64,000 nucleotides of DNA from Salinisphaera orenii subsp. orenii MK-B5 (lineage in GTDB: Bacteria > Pseudomonadota > Gammaproteobacteria > Nevskiales > Salinisphaeraceae). Where the stretch lies: the NCBI RefSeq assembly GCF_003788635.1, contig NZ_AYKH01000008.1, forward strand, positions 1-64,000, in the 5' to 3' direction. The notes under the pieces are model-generated. The model was not told where the DNA came from. It did no database searches and saw nothing but the letters and a program-made list of their open reading frames with translations. Shown here in pieces: positions 8,991 through 19,065 of this stretch. Every line of letters starts with the position of its first letter. Positions within the stretch are counted from its first letter, which is position 1. Both the position numbers and the translations under genes were made by a program.

Positions 8991-9854
8991 TCACTCGATG
9001 TTCTGGACCTGCTCTCGCATCTGCTCGATGAGCACCTTCATCTCGACCGCATGCTCGGTCAGTTCCGCATCCTGGGATTTGGAGCCGAGCGTGTTGGCCT
9101 CGCGATTGAATTCCTGCATCAGGAAGTCGAGCCGCCGGCCGATGGGCTCGTCGCGGGAGAGCGCGTCCTCGAGCGCGGCCACGTGGCTGTGCAGACGATC
9201 GAGCTCCTCGGCCACGTCCATGCGCTGAGCGGTGAACACGATCTCCTGCTCGAGCCGCGAGGGGTCGGCCTCGACGTCGAGCTCGGCCAGCCGTGCCTTG
9301 AGCTTGTCCGCCCAGGCGGTCTTGACGACCGGCAGCCGGGCGGCGGCGGCCTCGGCGCGCTCGCCGATGGTCGCGGCGCGCTCGCGCAGCATGGCCTCCA
9401 TGCGCGCGCCCTCCTCGGCTCGCGCGGCGTTGAGTTGCTCGAGCCCCTGGCCGAGCGCCGCCAGGGCATCGCGCTGCAGGGCCTCGGTATCGGGCTCGGT
9501 CTCGCGCTGAACGCCCTGGAAGGTCAGCAGACGCAGCGCATCCGGCGCCTGACAGTCGATGACCCGCGCGCGGATCTCCGAAAGCGCCTCGCTGACCGCG
9601 TCCAGGCGCGCGTAGTCGATCTCGACCGCACGGCTGGCTTCGGCCGGCGCGAACCGCGCACCGACCTCGACCTTGCCGCGCGACAGATGCCGGCCGACGG
9701 CCTCGCGGATCGCCGGCTCCAGAAATCGGAGCGCTTCGGGCAGGCGCAGATGGATGTCGAGATAACGATGATTGACGCTACGCAACTCCCAGACGAGCTC
9801 GCCCCACGTGCCCTGGCTCTGGCTGCGCGCGAATCCGGTCATGCTGCGGGTCAT
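8991..9854 (-). CDS. yicC: YicC family endoribonuclease
   Basis: The product is 287 residues, the usual length for YicC. It starts with the conserved [10 protein letters not shown] and ends with the conserved helical C-terminus ([13 protein letters not shown]...). Long coiled-coil segments run between about residues 140 and 230. E. coli YicC is an RNA-cleaving protein that acts on small RNAs. The start at 9854 is set by the family N-terminus; an ATG 12 bases upstream would add MQAF. It is transcribed away from rph with 133 bases between the starts, the arrangement often seen in gammaproteobacteria. The substrate RNA here is unknown. Confidence 0.93.
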   Translation of the reverse strand: MTRSMTGFARSQSQGTWGELVWELRSVNHRYLDIHLRLPEALRFLEPAIREAVGRHLSRGKVEVGARFAPAEASRAVEIDYARLDAVSEALSEIRARVIDCQAPDALRLLTFQGVQRETEPDTEALQRDALAALGQGLEQLNAARAEEGARMEAMLRERAATIGERAEAAAARLPVVKTAWADKLKARLAELDVEADPSRLEQEIVFTAQRMDVAEELDRLHSHVAALEDALSRDEPIGRRLDFLMQEFNREANTLGSKSQDAELTEHAVEMKVLIEQMREQVQNIE

Positions 9855-9987
9855 GAAAGCCTGCATCGGGTTGGCGGTACGCTGGCCGGGCAGTATCGCA
9901 CAGCTGCCGGGGCCGGGCCGACCGCCGGCGCTGTTACACTCTTGCGCCCCTACACCGGGCTCCCGTCGACCCAAGCGAGGCCAGATC

Positions 9988-10710
9988 TTGACCACCCGAC
10001 CGAGCGGGCGCGCGCCCGACGAACTCCGCAGCCTGCACTTCGAGCGCCAGTTCACCAAGCATGCCGCCGGCTCGGTACTGGTGAGTTTCGGTGACACCCG
10101 CGTGCTCTGCACGGCCAGCGTCGAGGAACGCGTGCCGCCGTGGCTGCGCGGCGCCGACCAGGGCTGGCTCACCGCCGAGTACGGCATGCTCCCCGGCGCC
10201 ACCCACACGCGCGGCGCGCGCGAGGCCGCGCGCGGCAAGCAGAGCGGCCGCACCGTCGAGATCCAGCGCCTGATCGGCCGCAGCCTGCGTGCGGTCATGG
10301 ACATGCACGCGCTGGCTGGACGCACCGTGACCATCGACTGCGACGTGCTCCAGGCCGACGGCGGCACCCGCACGGCGGCGATCACCGGCGGCTACGTGGC
10401 CCTGGCCGACGCCATGGACACCCTGGTCCAGCGCGGCAAACTCAAGAGCAGCCCCATGCACGGCCAGATCGCGGCCGTGTCGGTGGGCATCTACGACGGC
10501 ACGCCGGTGCTGGATCTGGACTACGCCGAGGACTCGCAGGCCGAGACCGACATGAACGTGGTCATGAACGAGGCCGGCGGCTTCGTCGAGATCCAGGGCA
10601 CGGCCGAAGGCCACGCCTTCCAGCGCGAGGAGCTCGACGCCCTGCTCGGCCACGCCGAGAAGGGCATCGGCGAACTGCTCGCCGCGCAGCGCGGCGCCCG
10701 CGGGGAATAG
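9988..10710 (+). CDS. rph: ribonuclease PH
   Basis: The product is 240 residues. It is a phosphorolytic 3'-5' exoribonuclease that trims tRNA 3' ends and helps degrade structured RNA in the cytoplasm. The conserved features are visible: [11 protein letters not shown] near 35-45, [26 protein letters not shown], and the [10 protein letters not shown] phosphate-site region. The best start is a TTG at 9988 with GCGAGG about 10 bases upstream; it gives the family N-terminus ([11 protein letters not shown]). Longer readings from upstream ATGs run through the yicC promoter region in antisense and are not credible. It is followed after one base by rdgB. Confidence 0.93.
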   Translation: MTTRPSGRAPDELRSLHFERQFTKHAAGSVLVSFGDTRVLCTASVEERVPPWLRGADQGWLTAEYGMLPGATHTRGAREAARGKQSGRTVEIQRLIGRSLRAVMDMHALAGRTVTIDCDVLQADGGTRTAAITGGYVALADAMDTLVQRGKLKSSPMHGQIAAVSVGIYDGTPVLDLDYAEDSQAETDMNVVMNEAGGFVEIQGTAEGHAFQREELDALLGHAEKGIGELLAAQRGARGE

Positions 10711-10711
10711 C

Positions 10712-11320
10712 ATGAACGGCCTGCCCCGGCGCTGGGTGCTGGCCTCCGGCAACGCCGGCAAGCTGGCGGAGATGCGCGCGCTGCTGGACGGCCTCGGCAT
10801 CGACCTGAGCGCCCAGAGCGAATTCGACGTGGCCGACGCCGAGGAGACCGGCATCGGCTTCGTCGACAACGCCCTGATCAAGGCGCGCCACGCCGCCGCG
10901 CACACCGGGCTGGCCGCGATCGCCGACGATTCCGGCCTGGCCGTGGATGCGCTGGACGGCGCCCCCGGGGTGCGCTCGGCCCGCTACGCCGGCGTCCACG
11001 GCGATGATGCGGCCAACAACGCCAAACTGGTCTCCGCGCTCGGCGACATACCCGCGGCCGAGCGCGGCGCGGCCTTTCACTGCTGCCTGGTGGCCACCCG
11101 CAGCGCCCACGACCCGGTGCCGATCATCGCCCACGGCGTCTGGCGCGGCCGGGTGCTCACCGAGCCGCGCGGCGACCACGGTTTCGGCTACGATCCGTTG
11201 TTCTGGGTCGAATCCGAGAACGCGAGTGCAGCCGAGATGAGCGCCGAGCACAAGAACCGCGTCAGTCATCGCGCCCGCGCGATGCACGAACTCATTGAGC
11301 GCCTGCGTGCAGGCGGCTGA
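10712..11320 (+). CDS. rdgB: XTP/dITP (non-canonical purine NTP) pyrophosphatase
   Basis: The product is 202 residues and is a member of the Ham1/RdgB family. It hydrolyses dITP, ITP and XTP to monophosphates so that they are not put into DNA or RNA. The N-terminal LASGNAGKLAEM motif binds the triphosphate, and the DDSGLAVDAL motif holds the metal-binding Asp pair. The FGYDPLFW segment is also conserved. The ATG begins one base after the rph stop, and the 3' end overlaps the proposed hemW start. This rph-rdgB-hemW order is common in gammaproteobacteria. Confidence 0.95.
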   Translation: MNGLPRRWVLASGNAGKLAEMRALLDGLGIDLSAQSEFDVADAEETGIGFVDNALIKARHAAAHTGLAAIADDSGLAVDALDGAPGVRSARYAGVHGDDAANNAKLVSALGDIPAAERGAAFHCCLVATRSAHDPVPIIAHGVWRGRVLTEPRGDHGFGYDPLFWVESENASAAEMSAEHKNRVSHRARAMHELIERLRAGG

Positions 11321-12494
11321 AGCCGATCCCGCGCGGACCACACCGCGCGTGCACGCCGCCGACGTCCCGCTGTCGGTCTATGTGCATCTCCCGTGGTGCG
11401 TGAAGAAATGCCCCTACTGCGATTTCAACTCGCACCGGGCGCCGGGGCAGCTGCCCGAACAGGCCTATGTCGACGCCCTGCTGGCCGACTGGCGAATGGC
11501 GGCGGCCGGGGTCAGGCGCCCGATCGAAAGCGTGTTCTTCGGCGGGGGGACGCCGAGTCTGTTCTCGGCCGCGTCGATCGCGCGCATCCTCGCGGCCATC
11601 GACGGGATCACGCCGCTGGCCGGCGACTGCGAGATCACGCTCGAGGCCAATCCCGGCACCACCGAGCGCGGCCGCTTCGCCGACCTGCGCGCGGCCGGCG
11701 TCAACCGGCTCTCGCTCGGCGTGCAGAGCCTGGACGACGACTGTCTCGCCGCGCTCGGACGCATCCATGATGCCGCCGACGCCGAGGCGGCGATCGCGGA
11801 TGCCCGCGCCGCCGGCTTCGAGCGTCTGAACTGCGACCTCATGTTCGGTCTGCCGCAGCAGACGCGGGCCGGCGGCATCGCCGATCTCGAGCGCCTGATC
11901 GCGCTGGACCCGGGCCATATCTCCTACTACCAGCTCACGCTGGAACCGAACACGCCCTTCTTCCGCAGGCCGCCCGCCCTGCCCGACGACGACACCGTGG
12001 CCGACATCTTCGAGGCCGGGGCGGCGCGGCTCGAGGCCGCGGGCTTCACCCAGTACGAAGTCTCGGCCTGGACCCGGCCGGGCGTGGCCTGTCGGCACAA
12101 CGACAACTACTGGCGTTTCGGCGACTACATCGGCATCGGGGCCGGCGCCCACGGCAAGCTCAGCGGCGACGACGGCGCGATCCGGCGCAGCGCGCGCCTG
12201 CGCTGGCCCACCGGCTACATGAGCGTGGCCGGCACGCCCGCCGCCCTGGCCGAGCAGCGCACGCCCGACGCCGAGACGCTGCGCTTCGAGTGTCTGCTCA
12301 ACGCCCTGCGCCGGCGCGACGGGCTCGCCCGCCGCGACTACGAGACACGCACTGGCCTGGCTTGGGCAGCGCTGCTCGACCACGTCGCGCGGCCGCTCGC
12401 CGCAGGCCTGCTCGTGGCAGACGGCCACGGCCTGCAGGCCAGCGAACGCGGCTGGCACTACCTCGACGACATCCTCGCCGAGCTCGTGCCCTGA
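11295..12494 (+). CDS. hemW: HemW-type radical SAM protein (heme chaperone)
   Basis: This is a radical SAM protein with the [4Fe-4S] motif C-x3-C-x2-C in WCVKKCPYCDF. It is followed by FFGGGTPSLF, and the C-terminal HemN-type domain is present. HemW binds heme and is thought to deliver it to respiratory enzymes; it lacks the extra N-terminal part and activity of the true coproporphyrinogen dehydrogenase HemN. The start is uncertain: TTG 11295 and GTG 11307 lie inside rdgB, while GTG 11349 gives the shortest N-terminus (HAADVPLSVYVHLPW), resembling many homologues. None has a strong ribosome site. I give the longest frame. The stop overlaps the next ATG (TGATG). Confidence 0.9.
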   Translation: MSACVQAAEADPARTTPRVHAADVPLSVYVHLPWCVKKCPYCDFNSHRAPGQLPEQAYVDALLADWRMAAAGVRRPIESVFFGGGTPSLFSAASIARILAAIDGITPLAGDCEITLEANPGTTERGRFADLRAAGVNRLSLGVQSLDDDCLAALGRIHDAADAEAAIADARAAGFERLNCDLMFGLPQQTRAGGIADLERLIALDPGHISYYQLTLEPNTPFFRRPPALPDDDTVADIFEAGAARLEAAGFTQYEVSAWTRPGVACRHNDNYWRFGDYIGIGAGAHGKLSGDDGAIRRSARLRWPTGYMSVAGTPAALAEQRTPDAETLRFECLLNALRRRDGLARRDYETRTGLAWAALLDHVARPLAAGLLVADGHGLQASERGWHYLDDILAELVP

Positions 12495-12682
12495 TGCTGG
12501 AGGAGGCCACCGTGACCTGTCCGTACTGCGGCGAGGCGATCACCGTGCTGATCGACTGCAGCGCCGGCGACCAGCGCTACGTCGAGGACTGTTTCGTCTG
12601 CTGCCAGCCGATCGAACTGACCGTCGCGGTGACCGCCGACGGCGAACTCGTCGGCATCGACGCCCAGCCGGAGAATGCGTGA
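12494..12682 (+). CDS. CPXCG motif cysteine-rich protein
   Basis: The 62-residue protein has a TCPYCGE motif at residues 8-14 and a second cysteine group (CFVCC) near residues 33-37. Together these can form a zinc ribbon. It matches the small CPXCG family of proteobacteria, whose function is not known. The ATG overlaps the hemW stop, so it is translationally coupled to hemW. There is no signal peptide or membrane segment. What it binds is not known. Confidence 0.85.
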   Translation: MLEEATVTCPYCGEAITVLIDCSAGDQRYVEDCFVCCQPIELTVAVTADGELVGIDAQPENA

Positions 12683-12698
12683 TCGCGCCCGCGATCGC

Positions 12699-12727
12699 TG
12701 GTCGCGGCGCCGGCCCGACGGTATACT
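12699..12727 (+). promoter_or_regulatory. possible promoter of the malic enzyme gene
   Basis: A good -10 box, TATACT, lies at 12722-12727. It is 17 bases after TGGTCG (12699-12704), which matches the -35 consensus at only three of six positions. It sits in the 120-base gap before the malic enzyme gene and would give a leader of about 70 bases. The call rests mainly on the -10. Confidence 0.3.
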
Positions 12728-12802
12728 TGGCGATTCGTTTACCGTGACTTCGCCGAACTCATCGAGCCGCGCGAACGTCCGAGGCCGGATCCGACAGACT
12801 GC

Positions 12803-14074
12803 ATGACCGAGTATTCCCGCAAACAGGAAGCGCTGGATTATCACGCCAAGCCCAAGCCGGGGAAACTGGCGATATCGGTCACCAAGCCATTCACGACCTA
12901 CGGCGAGCTGTCTCTGGCCTACACGCCCGGCGTGGCCGAACCGGTCAAGGCGATCCGGGACGATCCCGAGGACGCCTACCGCTACACCTCGAAGGGCAAT
13001 CTGGTGGCCGTGATCTCCAACGGCACCGCCGTGCTCGGGCTCGGCGACACGGGCGCCCTGGCCAGCAAGCCGGTGATGGAGGGCAAGGCGGTCCTGTTCA
13101 AGAAGTTCGCGGACGTCAACGTCTTCGACATCGAGGTGGACGCCGACGATCCGGCCGATTTCATCGACACGGTCGAGCGCATCGCGCCGACCTTCGGCGG
13201 CATCAACCTGGAAGACATCGCCGCGCCGCACTGCTTCGAGATCGAGGCCGCGCTCATCGAACGCCTGGACATTCCGGTCTTTCACGACGACCAGCACGGC
13301 ACCGCGATCATCGTCGCCGCCGGTCTGATCAACGCCCTGGAACTGCAGGGCAAGACGCTCGCCGATGCGCGCATCGTGTGCATGGGCGCGGGCGCGGCCG
13401 GGGTCGCCTCGATGAAGCTGCTGCTGGAGATGGGCGCGCAGCTGGACAACGTCTTCATGTGCGACCGCCGCGGCGTGATCCATGCCGATCGCGACGATCT
13501 GTCCGAACACAAGGCCCAGTTCGCCACCAAGACCGATCTGCGCAGCGTCGACGACGCGATCGCGCAGGCCGACGTGTTCATCGGCCTGTCGGGGCCGGAC
13601 ACGGTCTCCAAGGAACAGATCGCGACCATGCCGGCGCGGCCGATCGTCTTCGCGCTGTCCAACCCGACGCCCGAAATCTCCCCCGAGGACGCCCGCAGCG
13701 TGCGCGACGACCTCATCATGGCGACGGGCCGCAGCGACTACCCGAACCAGATCAACAACGTGCTGGGGTTTCCCTACATCTTCCGCGGCGCGCTGGATGT
13801 GCGCGCGCGCCGGATCAACATGGCGATGTGCGTGGCCGCGGCCCGCGCCATGGGCGAACTCGCCCGCCAGCCCGTACCCAACAGCGTGCTCGAGGCACAC
13901 GAGCAGCGCGAGATGGCGTTCGGCCCGGACTACATCGTGCCGAGCCCGTTCGACCCGCGCCTGATCGACTACATCCCGCCGGCGGTGGCCCGCGCCGCCG
14001 TGGACACCGGGGTGGCACGCACCGAATACCCTTCGCATTATCCGCAGCCGGTGGTCGAAACCGATCGGGACTAG
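12803..14074 (+). CDS. NAD(P)-dependent malic enzyme, short form without phosphotransacetylase domain
   Basis: The product is 423 residues. It oxidatively decarboxylates malate to pyruvate. It has the malic enzyme N-terminal domain (YTPGVAEP near 36-43) and metal-site residues in [11 protein letters not shown]. The NAD(P)-binding core is visible at [10 protein letters not shown], and [10 protein letters not shown] follows. It resembles the N-terminal part of E. coli MaeB but stops before the phosphotransacetylase-like domain, so it is a natural short form, not a truncation: the frame ends cleanly and the next gene begins 34 bases later. Paired with citrate synthase it could feed acetyl-CoA and NADPH supply from C4 acids. 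Cofactor preference cannot be assigned. Confidence 0.93.
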   Translation: MTEYSRKQEALDYHAKPKPGKLAISVTKPFTTYGELSLAYTPGVAEPVKAIRDDPEDAYRYTSKGNLVAVISNGTAVLGLGDTGALASKPVMEGKAVLFKKFADVNVFDIEVDADDPADFIDTVERIAPTFGGINLEDIAAPHCFEIEAALIERLDIPVFHDDQHGTAIIVAAGLINALELQGKTLADARIVCMGAGAAGVASMKLLLEMGAQLDNVFMCDRRGVIHADRDDLSEHKAQFATKTDLRSVDDAIAQADVFIGLSGPDTVSKEQIATMPARPIVFALSNPTPEISPEDARSVRDDLIMATGRSDYPNQINNVLGFPYIFRGALDVRARRINMAMCVAAARAMGELARQPVPNSVLEAHEQREMAFGPDYIVPSPFDPRLIDYIPPAVARAAVDTGVARTEYPSHYPQPVVETDRD

Positions 14075-14108
14075 ATCGACCCACTGTGGACAACACCGGG
14101 AGATGGAG

Positions 14109-15404
14109 ATGACGACGCAAGCGTTCAAGCTGAGCAATCCGCAGGACGACACCACCACCGAACTGCCGCTGGTCGAGGGCACGCTCGGCACACCCGGCGT
14201 GGACGTGCGCGGTCTGGCCGGCAAGCAGGGCGTGTTCACCTACGATCCGGCGTTCACCGCCACCTGCAGCTGCCAGTCGGACATCACCTACATCGACGGC
14301 GAGAACGGGATGCTGATGTACCGGGGCTACTCGGTGCAGGAGCTGGCGGAGAAGTCGAGTTTCCTGGAGGTCTGCTACCTGCTGCTCAACGGCGAACTGC
14401 CGACCGCCTCGGAGATGGATCATTTCCGCCACGCGATCACGCATCACACGATGCTCAACGAGTCGCTGGTCAAGTTCTACGACGGCTTCCATTACGACGC
14501 CCACCCGATGGCCATACTCACCGGCATCGTGGGCTCGCTGTCGGCCTTCTATCACGACACCACCGACATCCGCGATCCGGATCATCGCGAGATCTTCGCG
14601 CATCGCATGATCGCGAAGATGCCCACGATCGCGGCGGCCGCCTACAAGCACTCGATCGGCCAGCCCAAGATCGGGCCGAAGAACCATCTCGACTACGCCT
14701 CGAACTTCCTGCGCATGTGCTTCGCCGTGCCGGCCGAGGAGTACGAGGTCGACCCGGTCGCGGCCAAGGCGCTGGACGTGCTGTTCATCCTGCATGCCGA
14801 CCACGAGCAGAACGCCTCGACCTCCACGGTGCGCATGGCCGGCTCCACCGGCGCCAACCCCTATGCCGCCCTGTCGACCGGCATCGCCGCACTCTGGGGC
14901 CCGGCCCACGGCGGCGCCAACGAGGCGGTGCTGAACATGCTCAACGAGATCGGCGACGCCTCGCAGGTGCCGAAGTATCTCGAGAAGGCCAAGGACAAGA
15001 ACGATCCCTTCCGGCTGATGGGCTTCGGGCACCGCGTCTACAAGAACTTCGACCCGCGCGCCACGGTCATCCGCGGCTACTGTCACGAGGTGCTCGAGCA
15101 CTACGGCATGCAGAACGACCGGCTCTTCGAGCTGGCCCTCGAGCTCGAGCGCATCGCCCTGGAGGACGACTACTTCGTCGAGCGCAAGCTCTACCCGAAC
15201 GTGGATTTCTATTCCGGCATCATCTACCAGGCGCTGGGCATCCCGATCAACATGTTCACGCCGATGTTCGCGATCGCGCGCACGGTCGGCTGGGCCGCGC
15301 ACTGGTCGGAGATGATGGCGGATCCGGGCATGCGCATCGCCCGCCCGCGTCAGGTCTACACCGGCTACAAGCTGCGCGACTACGTCAACATCGACAAGCG
15401 CTGA
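14109..15404 (+). CDS. gltA: citrate synthase
   Basis: The product is 431 residues, the length of the hexameric, NADH-regulated type II citrate synthases of Gram-negative bacteria. It condenses acetyl-CoA and oxaloacetate in the TCA cycle. The catalytic regions are visible: [41 protein letters not shown] and the C-terminal RPRQVYTG. I chose ATG 14109 because the GGGAG site lies at proper spacing (about 7 bases); the in-frame ATG at 14103 would sit directly on that site. It begins 34 bases after the malic enzyme stop, so the two may share a transcript. Confidence 0.95.
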   Translation: MTTQAFKLSNPQDDTTTELPLVEGTLGTPGVDVRGLAGKQGVFTYDPAFTATCSCQSDITYIDGENGMLMYRGYSVQELAEKSSFLEVCYLLLNGELPTASEMDHFRHAITHHTMLNESLVKFYDGFHYDAHPMAILTGIVGSLSAFYHDTTDIRDPDHREIFAHRMIAKMPTIAAAAYKHSIGQPKIGPKNHLDYASNFLRMCFAVPAEEYEVDPVAAKALDVLFILHADHEQNASTSTVRMAGSTGANPYAALSTGIAALWGPAHGGANEAVLNMLNEIGDASQVPKYLEKAKDKNDPFRLMGFGHRVYKNFDPRATVIRGYCHEVLEHYGMQNDRLFELALELERIALEDDYFVERKLYPNVDFYSGIIYQALGIPINMFTPMFAIARTVGWAAHWSEMMADPGMRIARPRQVYTGYKLRDYVNIDKR

Positions 15405-15413
15405 TCGGCCGTA

Positions 15414-15438
15414 GGGGCGCGGTCACCGACCGTGCCCC
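15414..15438 (+). terminator. strong hairpin after citrate synthase, probable terminator or 3'-end structure
   Basis: An 11-base arm at 15414-15424 (GGGGCGCGGTC) pairs with 15428-15438, with one G-T wobble and a 3-base loop. It starts 10 bases after the gltA stop. There is no run of T after it, so it may protect the mRNA end or work with Rho, not act as a classical intrinsic terminator. Confidence 0.4.
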
Positions 15439-15480
15439 GGCGATGCGTCGCCCCGCGGTGTGCATGCGTAGGCTGCGAGC

Positions 15481-16740
15481 ATGAGCGATTTTTCGCGATC
15501 CGCATCGACGCGCCCGGCGCTGTGCCGCGAATGCGACCGGGTGATGCACCTGCCGGCACGGGCACCCGGCGAGGCCGCCCACTGCCCGCGCTGCCATCAT
15601 CACGTGGCCGGCCCGGCCCAGCGGGACATGCAGCGTCCCATGGCCTGGGCGCTGGCCAGCCTCGTACTCCTGGGGCTGGTGTTCGCCTTCGATTTCCTGA
15701 GCTTCTCGACCCGCGGCGTCGGCCACACGATGTCGTTCGTCGACGCCGCCGGCGCCATGCTCGGCTACGACTATCCCAGCCTCGCCGCGATTCTCCTGGC
15801 CACGACGGTGCTCCTGCCCGGCGCCTATCTGGCGGCCCTGTTATATATCGCCGCCGCCGCGCAGTCCGGCGCGCGAGTCCCCGGCGCGCTCGTGCTCGCC
15901 CGCATGCTCCGGCCGATGGAGCCCTGGATGATGGCCGATGTCTTCATCGTCGGCGTGCTGGTCAGTCTGATCAAGGTGGTCTCGCTGGCCGAGATCGAGA
16001 TCGGCGCCTCGTTCGTGGCCTTCTGTGGCTACGCGCTGTGTCTGCTGCGCACGCTCATGCTGATCGACTGGGTCACGCTGTGGGACGCGCTGGCGCCGGT
16101 GCCGCCCCTGGCGCCCGAGGTACGTGCCGGACGCAGCGGGCGCCGCCAGGGACTGGTCGTCTGCGCCGGCTGCGACGCCCCGTTTCACGACAATCCGCAC
16201 CACCGCTGCCCGCGCTGCGGGCGGCGACACCTCAGCCACGGCGCCGACCGCCTGCAGCTGACCTGGGCCCTGATCGTCACCGCCGCGATCCTCTACATCC
16301 CGGCCAACGTCTATCCGATCATGGCGGTCACCACGCTCGGCAGCACCGACCCGCAGACGATCGTCGGCGGCGTGATCAGCCTGGCCGCGCACGGATCCTG
16401 GCCCATCGCGCTGGTGATCTTCGTGGCGAGCATCGTGGTGCCGATCAGCAAGATCGCGGCTCTGGCCTGGCTGTGTCGAATCGCCGGCCGCGGCGGGCAT
16501 GCCGATTCGCGCAGCCAGATGCGCCTGTATCGTCTGACCGAGAAGATCGGCCGCTGGTCGATGATCGACGTCTTCGTGGTGGCCGTGCTCGGCGCGCTGG
16601 TCCAGGCCGGTGCGCTCATGGCGATCCGCCCCGGCGCGGCCGCGCTCGCGTTCGCCGCGGTGGTGGTCGTGACCATGATCGCCGCGCTCACCTTCGACAC
16701 CCGCGCGCTGTGGCGCGACGCACCCACCGGGGACCGCTGA
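15481..16740 (+). CDS. pqiA: paraquat-inducible protein A family inner-membrane protein
   Basis: The product is 419 residues (E. coli PqiA has 417). It has two copies of the PqiA layout: a zinc ribbon with CxxC pairs (CREC...CPRC near residues 16-38; CAGC...CPRC near 223-244), each followed by four membrane segments. PqiA sits in the inner membrane and pairs with the MCE protein PqiB and lipoprotein PqiC in lipid transport between inner and outer membrane. The stop TGA is followed at once by the ATG of pqiB. The start has a weak ribosome site (GCGAG). Confidence 0.92.
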   Translation: MSDFSRSASTRPALCRECDRVMHLPARAPGEAAHCPRCHHHVAGPAQRDMQRPMAWALASLVLLGLVFAFDFLSFSTRGVGHTMSFVDAAGAMLGYDYPSLAAILLATTVLLPGAYLAALLYIAAAAQSGARVPGALVLARMLRPMEPWMMADVFIVGVLVSLIKVVSLAEIEIGASFVAFCGYALCLLRTLMLIDWVTLWDALAPVPPLAPEVRAGRSGRRQGLVVCAGCDAPFHDNPHHRCPRCGRRHLSHGADRLQLTWALIVTAAILYIPANVYPIMAVTTLGSTDPQTIVGGVISLAAHGSWPIALVIFVASIVVPISKIAALAWLCRIAGRGGHADSRSQMRLYRLTEKIGRWSMIDVFVVAVLGALVQAGALMAIRPGAAALAFAAVVVVTMIAALTFDTRALWRDAPTGDR

Positions 16741-18381
16741 ATGGAACGCGAAGACACCGCCACCCTCCAACGCCGCCGGCGCCGGCCCTCGCCGGTCTGG
16801 CTGATCCCGCTGGGCGCGGCGCTCATCGGACTCTGGCTGCTCTACCAGAACATGATCTCGCGCGGGCCCGAGATCACGCTCGCCGTGGAGACGGCCGAGG
16901 GTCTGGAAGCCGGCAAGACCGCGATCAAGGTGCGCAGCGTCGAGGTCGGCCGTGTCGAGAGCGTGCGCCTGGCCGACGACTACGACGGCGCCATCGCCAC
17001 CGTGCGGATGGACCCCGACACCGCCGACCTGCTGGTCGAGGACAGCCAGTTCTGGGTGGTCAAGCCGCGCGTCGGCCGCCAGGGCGTCAGCGGCCTCAAC
17101 ACGATTCTCTCGGGCGCCTACATCCGTCTGCGCCCGGGCAGCGACGAGACGTCGCGGCGCCGGTTCTCGGTGCTCACCAACCCGCCGGCGCGCTCGACCG
17201 ACGAGCCGGGCGTGTCCGTGACCCTGACCAGCGAGACCGACAACTCGCTGGCCGTCGGCGACCCGATCATCTATCAGGGTCAGACCGTGGGCCAGATCGA
17301 GGCGGCGGATTTCATCGTCGACGACAGGCGCATGGAATACAGCGTATTCGTGCGCGAGCCGTTCGCGCGGCTCGTGACGGACAGCACCCAGTTCTGGCTG
17401 CGGTCCGGCATCGATTTCCATCTGGGATCGGACGGGATCGACGTCCAGACGGGCTCGCTTCAGAGCGTGCTCGCCGGCGGCGTGACCTTTGGCGAACCCG
17501 ACGGAGTCGAAGCCGGCGAGACCGCCGACGACGGCGCGACGTACGCGCTGTATCCGACCCGCAACGCTGCCGTTCAGGAGCGTTTCGACGAACGGATCGA
17601 GTACGTCATGCTTCTGGATGACTCGGTGCGCGGGCTCGATCCCGGCGCACCCGTCGAGTATCGTGGCATCCGCGTGGGCACGGTGCGGGCCGTGCCCTTC
17701 TTCCGCTCGAACTTCGAGTTCGACGAGTTCACCGACTTCAAGATACCCGTCCTGATCGCGATCGAACCACAGCGCCTGGGCACCGGATGGATCGACTGGT
17801 CGCGCGACGAATGGCGCCGGAACATGCGTCGATTCTTCGACAACGGGCTGCGCGCTACGATCAAGTCCGGCAATCTGCTTACCGGCTCGATGTTCATCAA
17901 CCTGCAGTTCGACGGCGGTGCGGGCGAATACGCCGCGGCCGAGATCGGCGACTATCCGGTGTTCCCGAGCGAACCCAGCAGCATCACCAACCTGCAGCAG
18001 CAGCTCTCGGGGCTGATGGACAAGCTCAACGGCCTCGACCTGCGGCCCGTGGCCAACGATATCAAGCAGACACTCGAGACCACGAGTGCGACCCTGGACG
18101 AGATGCATCGGGCCACACAGAACATCAACGCGCTGCTCGAAAAACCGGGCACACAGAATCTGCCGGGCGAGCTCCGGGGCGTGCTCGAGGATCTTCGCGA
18201 CACGCTGCGCGGCTACCGGCAGGGCGCGCCGGCCTACGATGAGTTCAACCGCTCACTGAACCGGCTCAACCGCGTGCTCGACGACGTCGCGCCGCTCGCG
18301 CGCACGCTGCGCGACGATCCCAACGCTCTCATCTTCGGTCCACCCGACGCCGAGGACCCGATCCCGAAGGCCGCACGATGA
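16741..18381 (+). CDS. pqiB: PqiB, MCE-domain lipid-transport protein
   Basis: The product is 546 residues, the same length as E. coli PqiB. A single membrane segment lies near residues 20-40 and is followed by three MCE/MlaD domains (about 45-135, 160-220 and 285-395). A long alpha-helical C-terminal region (about 415-530) in E. coli forms a needle-like channel spanning the periplasm. It abuts pqiA with no gap, and its stop overlaps the pqiC ATG (ATGA). Together the three genes form a complete pqi operon. The substrate lipid is unknown. Confidence 0.93.
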   Translation: MEREDTATLQRRRRRPSPVWLIPLGAALIGLWLLYQNMISRGPEITLAVETAEGLEAGKTAIKVRSVEVGRVESVRLADDYDGAIATVRMDPDTADLLVEDSQFWVVKPRVGRQGVSGLNTILSGAYIRLRPGSDETSRRRFSVLTNPPARSTDEPGVSVTLTSETDNSLAVGDPIIYQGQTVGQIEAADFIVDDRRMEYSVFVREPFARLVTDSTQFWLRSGIDFHLGSDGIDVQTGSLQSVLAGGVTFGEPDGVEAGETADDGATYALYPTRNAAVQERFDERIEYVMLLDDSVRGLDPGAPVEYRGIRVGTVRAVPFFRSNFEFDEFTDFKIPVLIAIEPQRLGTGWIDWSRDEWRRNMRRFFDNGLRATIKSGNLLTGSMFINLQFDGGAGEYAAAEIGDYPVFPSEPSSITNLQQQLSGLMDKLNGLDLRPVANDIKQTLETTSATLDEMHRATQNINALLEKPGTQNLPGELRGVLEDLRDTLRGYRQGAPAYDEFNRSLNRLNRVLDDVAPLARTLRDDPNALIFGPPDAEDPIPKAAR

Positions 18382-18980
18382 TTGCACCGATCCGAATCGC
18401 CGCCCTCTGTCTCGTGCTCGCCCTGGCCGGCTGCGCCACCGGCGCCGGCGGCGGCCCGGCGCTGTACATGCTCGACCACAGCACGCCGACACGCGCGGCG
18501 TCGCCGGCCGCCGGCCGCCCTGCGATAGTCGTCGAACCGGTGGACGTGGCGCCGTTTCTGGACGCCAGCGGCATCGTCTATCAGACCGCCGCCCACCGCG
18601 TGGTCCTGGCCAACGACAACCGCTGGGCCTCGCCGCTGAGCGCGCAGCTCACCGACGGCCTCTACGCGGGACTGGCCACCGAGCTCGACGGGGTATTCGT
18701 GCAGCGCGCTGGTCGCGGCGAACCGGATGCCGCGCTGCATCTGGGCACTCGGGTCGACGAATTCATGGGCCACTACGACGGGTCGGCCCATATCGCCGGG
18801 CAGTGGACGCTGACCGACGCCGCCGGCCGGCAGCTGGCGCAGGCACGTTTCGAGCGCCGTATACCGCTGTCAGAGGACGGCTACGAAGCGCTGGTGGCCA
18901 GCCTGTCCCGCGGCTGGCGACAGAGCGCGCAAGCGATCGCCGCCGAGATCGCGCCACGACTGGAAAACGACGCCGACTGA
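18378..18980 (+). CDS. pqiC: PqiC-type outer-membrane lipoprotein (ABC transport auxiliary family)
   Basis: The product is 200 residues with a lipoprotein signal peptide: hydrophobic residues 6-17 and the lipobox LAGC with Cys19. The residue after the cysteine is Ala, which fits outer-membrane sorting. The rest resembles the PqiC/YmbA family, which anchors the PqiB channel to the outer membrane. It overlaps pqiB by 4 bases and ends the operon. It is followed by the rho terminator region, which faces the other way. Confidence 0.88.
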   Translation: MIAPIRIAALCLVLALAGCATGAGGGPALYMLDHSTPTRAASPAAGRPAIVVEPVDVAPFLDASGIVYQTAAHRVVLANDNRWASPLSAQLTDGLYAGLATELDGVFVQRAGRGEPDAALHLGTRVDEFMGHYDGSAHIAGQWTLTDAAGRQLAQARFERRIPLSEDGYEALVASLSRGWRQSAQAIAAEIAPRLENDAD

Positions 18981-19016
18981 TCGTCTCGGGGCCGTTCCGG
19001 GCGGGAGACGCACACG

Positions 19017-19040
19017 AAAAAGGCGGGCCGCGGCCCGCCT
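19017..19040 (-). terminator. intrinsic terminator of rho
   Basis: A perfect inverted repeat at 19021-19040 (10 bases per arm) lies 26 bases after the rho stop. On the minus strand it is followed directly by TTTT (19020-19017). The orientation of the T run assigns it to rho; pqiC on the other strand gets the hairpin without a T run. Confidence 0.8.
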
Positions 19041-19065
19041 TAATGCGTCTGCAGCGCGGCGTCGA

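Noticed and set aside
15841-18108. Open frame of 755 codons on the minus strand across pqiA and pqiB
   Set aside because: It is antisense to pqiA/pqiB and has the His/Asp/Arg-rich composition of a shadow frame.
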